From contig JACCXP010000178.1 of the NCBI GenBank assembly GCA_013696905.1, forward strand, positions 1-7,422: DNA of 7,422 nt. Direction: 5' to 3'. The notes under the pieces were generated by a model. It ran no database searches. It was not told the DNA's origin and saw only the letters and a program-made list of their open reading frames with translations. The translations under genes and the position numbers were made by a program. Positions 6,470-7,422 of this stretch are shown one piece after another. Within the stretch, counting starts at the first letter, position 1; each line of letters starts with the position of its first letter. This stretch comes from Thermoleophilaceae bacterium (lineage in GTDB: Bacteria > Actinomycetota > Thermoleophilia > Solirubrobacterales > Thermoleophilaceae).

Positions 6470-7422
6470 ATGGCCGCCCAGAAGGACATCAAGGGGCGGA
6501 TCGCCTCGGTCAAGAACATCGAGAAGATCACGCGCGCGATGGAGATGGTCGCCGCCGCCCGGCTGCGGCGCGCCGAACAGCGGATCGAGGCGCTGCGCCC
6601 CTACGCCGACGCGCTCCGGCGCATGACCCGCCGCGCCGTCGAGGCGGCCGAGAACATCCCCAACCTGCCGATCCTTCAGGAGCACGACTCCGTGGAGCGC
6701 GTCGGCCTGCTGCTCGTGACCGGCGACCGCGGCCTCGCCGGCTCGTTCAACTCCCAGATCATCCGCGCCGGCAACCGCCGCAGGGCCGAGCTCGAGCGTG
6801 ACGGCAAGCAGGTCGTCTGGTACGCGTCGGGGCGCCGCGGCGTGTCCTCGCTCAGCTTTCGCGGCTTCGAGGTCGCGGGCGCCTACACCGGCTTCACCGA
6901 TCGCCCCGCCTACTCGGACGCGCGCGGCATCGCCGACGAGATGGTCGCCGCCTACCTCGACGACCGGGTCGATCGCGTCGAGATCTTCTACAACGGCTTC
7001 ATCTCGGCGATGAGCCAGGAGGTCCGCCACGAGACGCTGCTGCCGCTCGCGCAGGCCGACATCACGGGCGGCGGAGAAGAGGACGAGAAAGGCGGGGCTG
7101 ACGGTGACGGCGAGGAGCGCGCGGGCGACGAGGCCGAGCGTTCGAGCGACGGCGAGGCCGGCGGGGCCGACATCGACCAGACCCGGTCGCTGTGGATCTA
7201 CGAGCCCGACCCCGAGGCGATCCTCGAGCGCCTCGCCCCCGACTACGTCGAGATATCGATCTACCGCGCCCTGCTCGAGTCGACCGCCTCGGAGCACGGA
7301 GCCCGCATGACCGCCATGCGCAGCGCATCGGACAACGCGTCGGACCTGATCGACGACCTGACGCTTGCGGCCAACCGCCAGCGCCAGGCCGACATCACCG
7401 CGCAACTCATGGAAGTCGTCGC
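6470..7422 (+). CDS. atpG: ATP synthase F1 subunit gamma with acidic insertion, 3' end cut by window
   Basis: Central rotor shaft. 317 codons are visible without a stop, and the expected C-terminus is only a few residues beyond the edge. The N-terminal coiled-coil strand begins MAAQKDIKGRIASVKNIEKI and continues T-R-A-M-E-M-V-A-A-A (1-30). VTGDRGLAGSFNSQIIR (83-99) is the conserved Rossmann-like motif. FYNGFISAMSQ (173-183), LLPL (190-193) and WIYEPDP (242-248) follow. The C-terminal helix has SEHGARMTAMRSASDNA (274-290) and N-R-Q-R-Q-A-D-I-T (302-310). Between LLPL and the Trp there are 48 residues against about 12 in E. coli; residues 199-236 form an acidic Gly-rich insertion. No Shine-Dalgarno is seen before ATG 6470, which lies 8 bases after atpA, so translation is probably coupled. 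Confidence 0.98.
   Translation, partial: MAAQKDIKGRIASVKNIEKITRAMEMVAAARLRRAEQRIEALRPYADALRRMTRRAVEAAENIPNLPILQEHDSVERVGLLLVTGDRGLAGSFNSQIIRAGNRRRAELERDGKQVVWYASGRRGVSSLSFRGFEVAGAYTGFTDRPAYSDARGIADEMVAAYLDDRVDRVEIFYNGFISAMSQEVRHETLLPLAQADITGGGEEDEKGGADGDGEERAGDEAERSSDGEAGGADIDQTRSLWIYEPDPEAILERLAPDYVEISIYRALLESTASEHGARMTAMRSASDNASDLIDDLTLAANRQRQADITAQLMEVV
7064..7177 (+). other. Acidic insertion in AtpG (residues 199-236)
   Basis: This stretch encodes 38 residues with 15 Asp/Glu, one Lys, two Arg and many Gly, placed between LLPL and WIYEPDP, where E. coli gamma has only a short linker. It is in frame and flanked by well conserved sequence on both sides, so it is not a frameshift. It shares the 11-mer GACGGTGACGG (7100-7110) with the AtpA tail (6339-6349). 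Confidence 0.85.

Noticed and set aside
7064..7177. Frameshift or sequencing error in atpG
   Set aside because: The reading frame is the same before and after the insertion, with conserved gamma motifs on both sides.

Overview
The window is a GC-rich bacterial chromosome segment. Most of it (about 1.75 kb to the end) is the front part of an F-type ATP synthase operon in the canonical order B-E-F-H-A-G. Two small membrane-protein genes precede atpB where atpZ/atpI normally sit. The high GC content, GC-rich third positions, TANNNT-type promoters, apparent leaderless starts and several GTG/TTG starts suggest an actinobacterial-type genome. A separate delta gene (no mycobacterial b-delta fusion) and the style of subunit a point, as inference only, to a deep actinobacterial lineage such as Thermoleophilia/Solirubrobacterales.

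Layout. 1-207 (minus): 5' part of a YjbQ-family gene. 226-891 (plus): P-loop nucleoside/sugar-type kinase, diverging from yjbQ across a tiny gap that holds one shared -10 element. 945-1712 (plus): class I SAM-dependent methyltransferase with a TTG start. 1713-1865: intergenic control region of the atp operon, with a small hairpin after the methyltransferase, a tandem GTNAC repeat over a -35/-10 promoter, and a long leader hairpin. 1866-2057: AtpZ-like two-helix protein. 2071-2421: unrecognised four-segment membrane protein in the AtpI position. 2418-3305 atpB (a), 3316-3582 atpE (c), 3587-4174 atpF (b), 4175-4708 atpH (delta), 4740-6461 atpA (alpha), 6470-end atpG (gamma, cut by the window edge a few codons before its expected end). 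atpD and atpC are expected just downstream.

How it works together. Subunits a and c form the proton path, and the c-ring residues indicate H+ rather than Na+ coupling. b and delta form the peripheral stalk, and alpha and gamma belong to the catalytic head and rotor. Genes are tightly packed (a 4-bp overlap, a zero-base junction and short gaps), so translational coupling is likely. The clearest Shine-Dalgarno sequences precede atpE and atpA, the two genes here whose products are needed in more than two copies.

Most notable: alpha carries a ~72-residue acidic disordered tail and gamma a ~38-residue acidic insertion of the same Asp/Glu/Gly/Ser type. Other points are a bidirectional leaderless promoter at 214-220, and an atp control region with an OmpR-family-like direct repeat followed by a bulged leader hairpin. 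Apart from these variations the region is an ordinary housekeeping locus. No mobile element, CRISPR array or RNA gene was seen.
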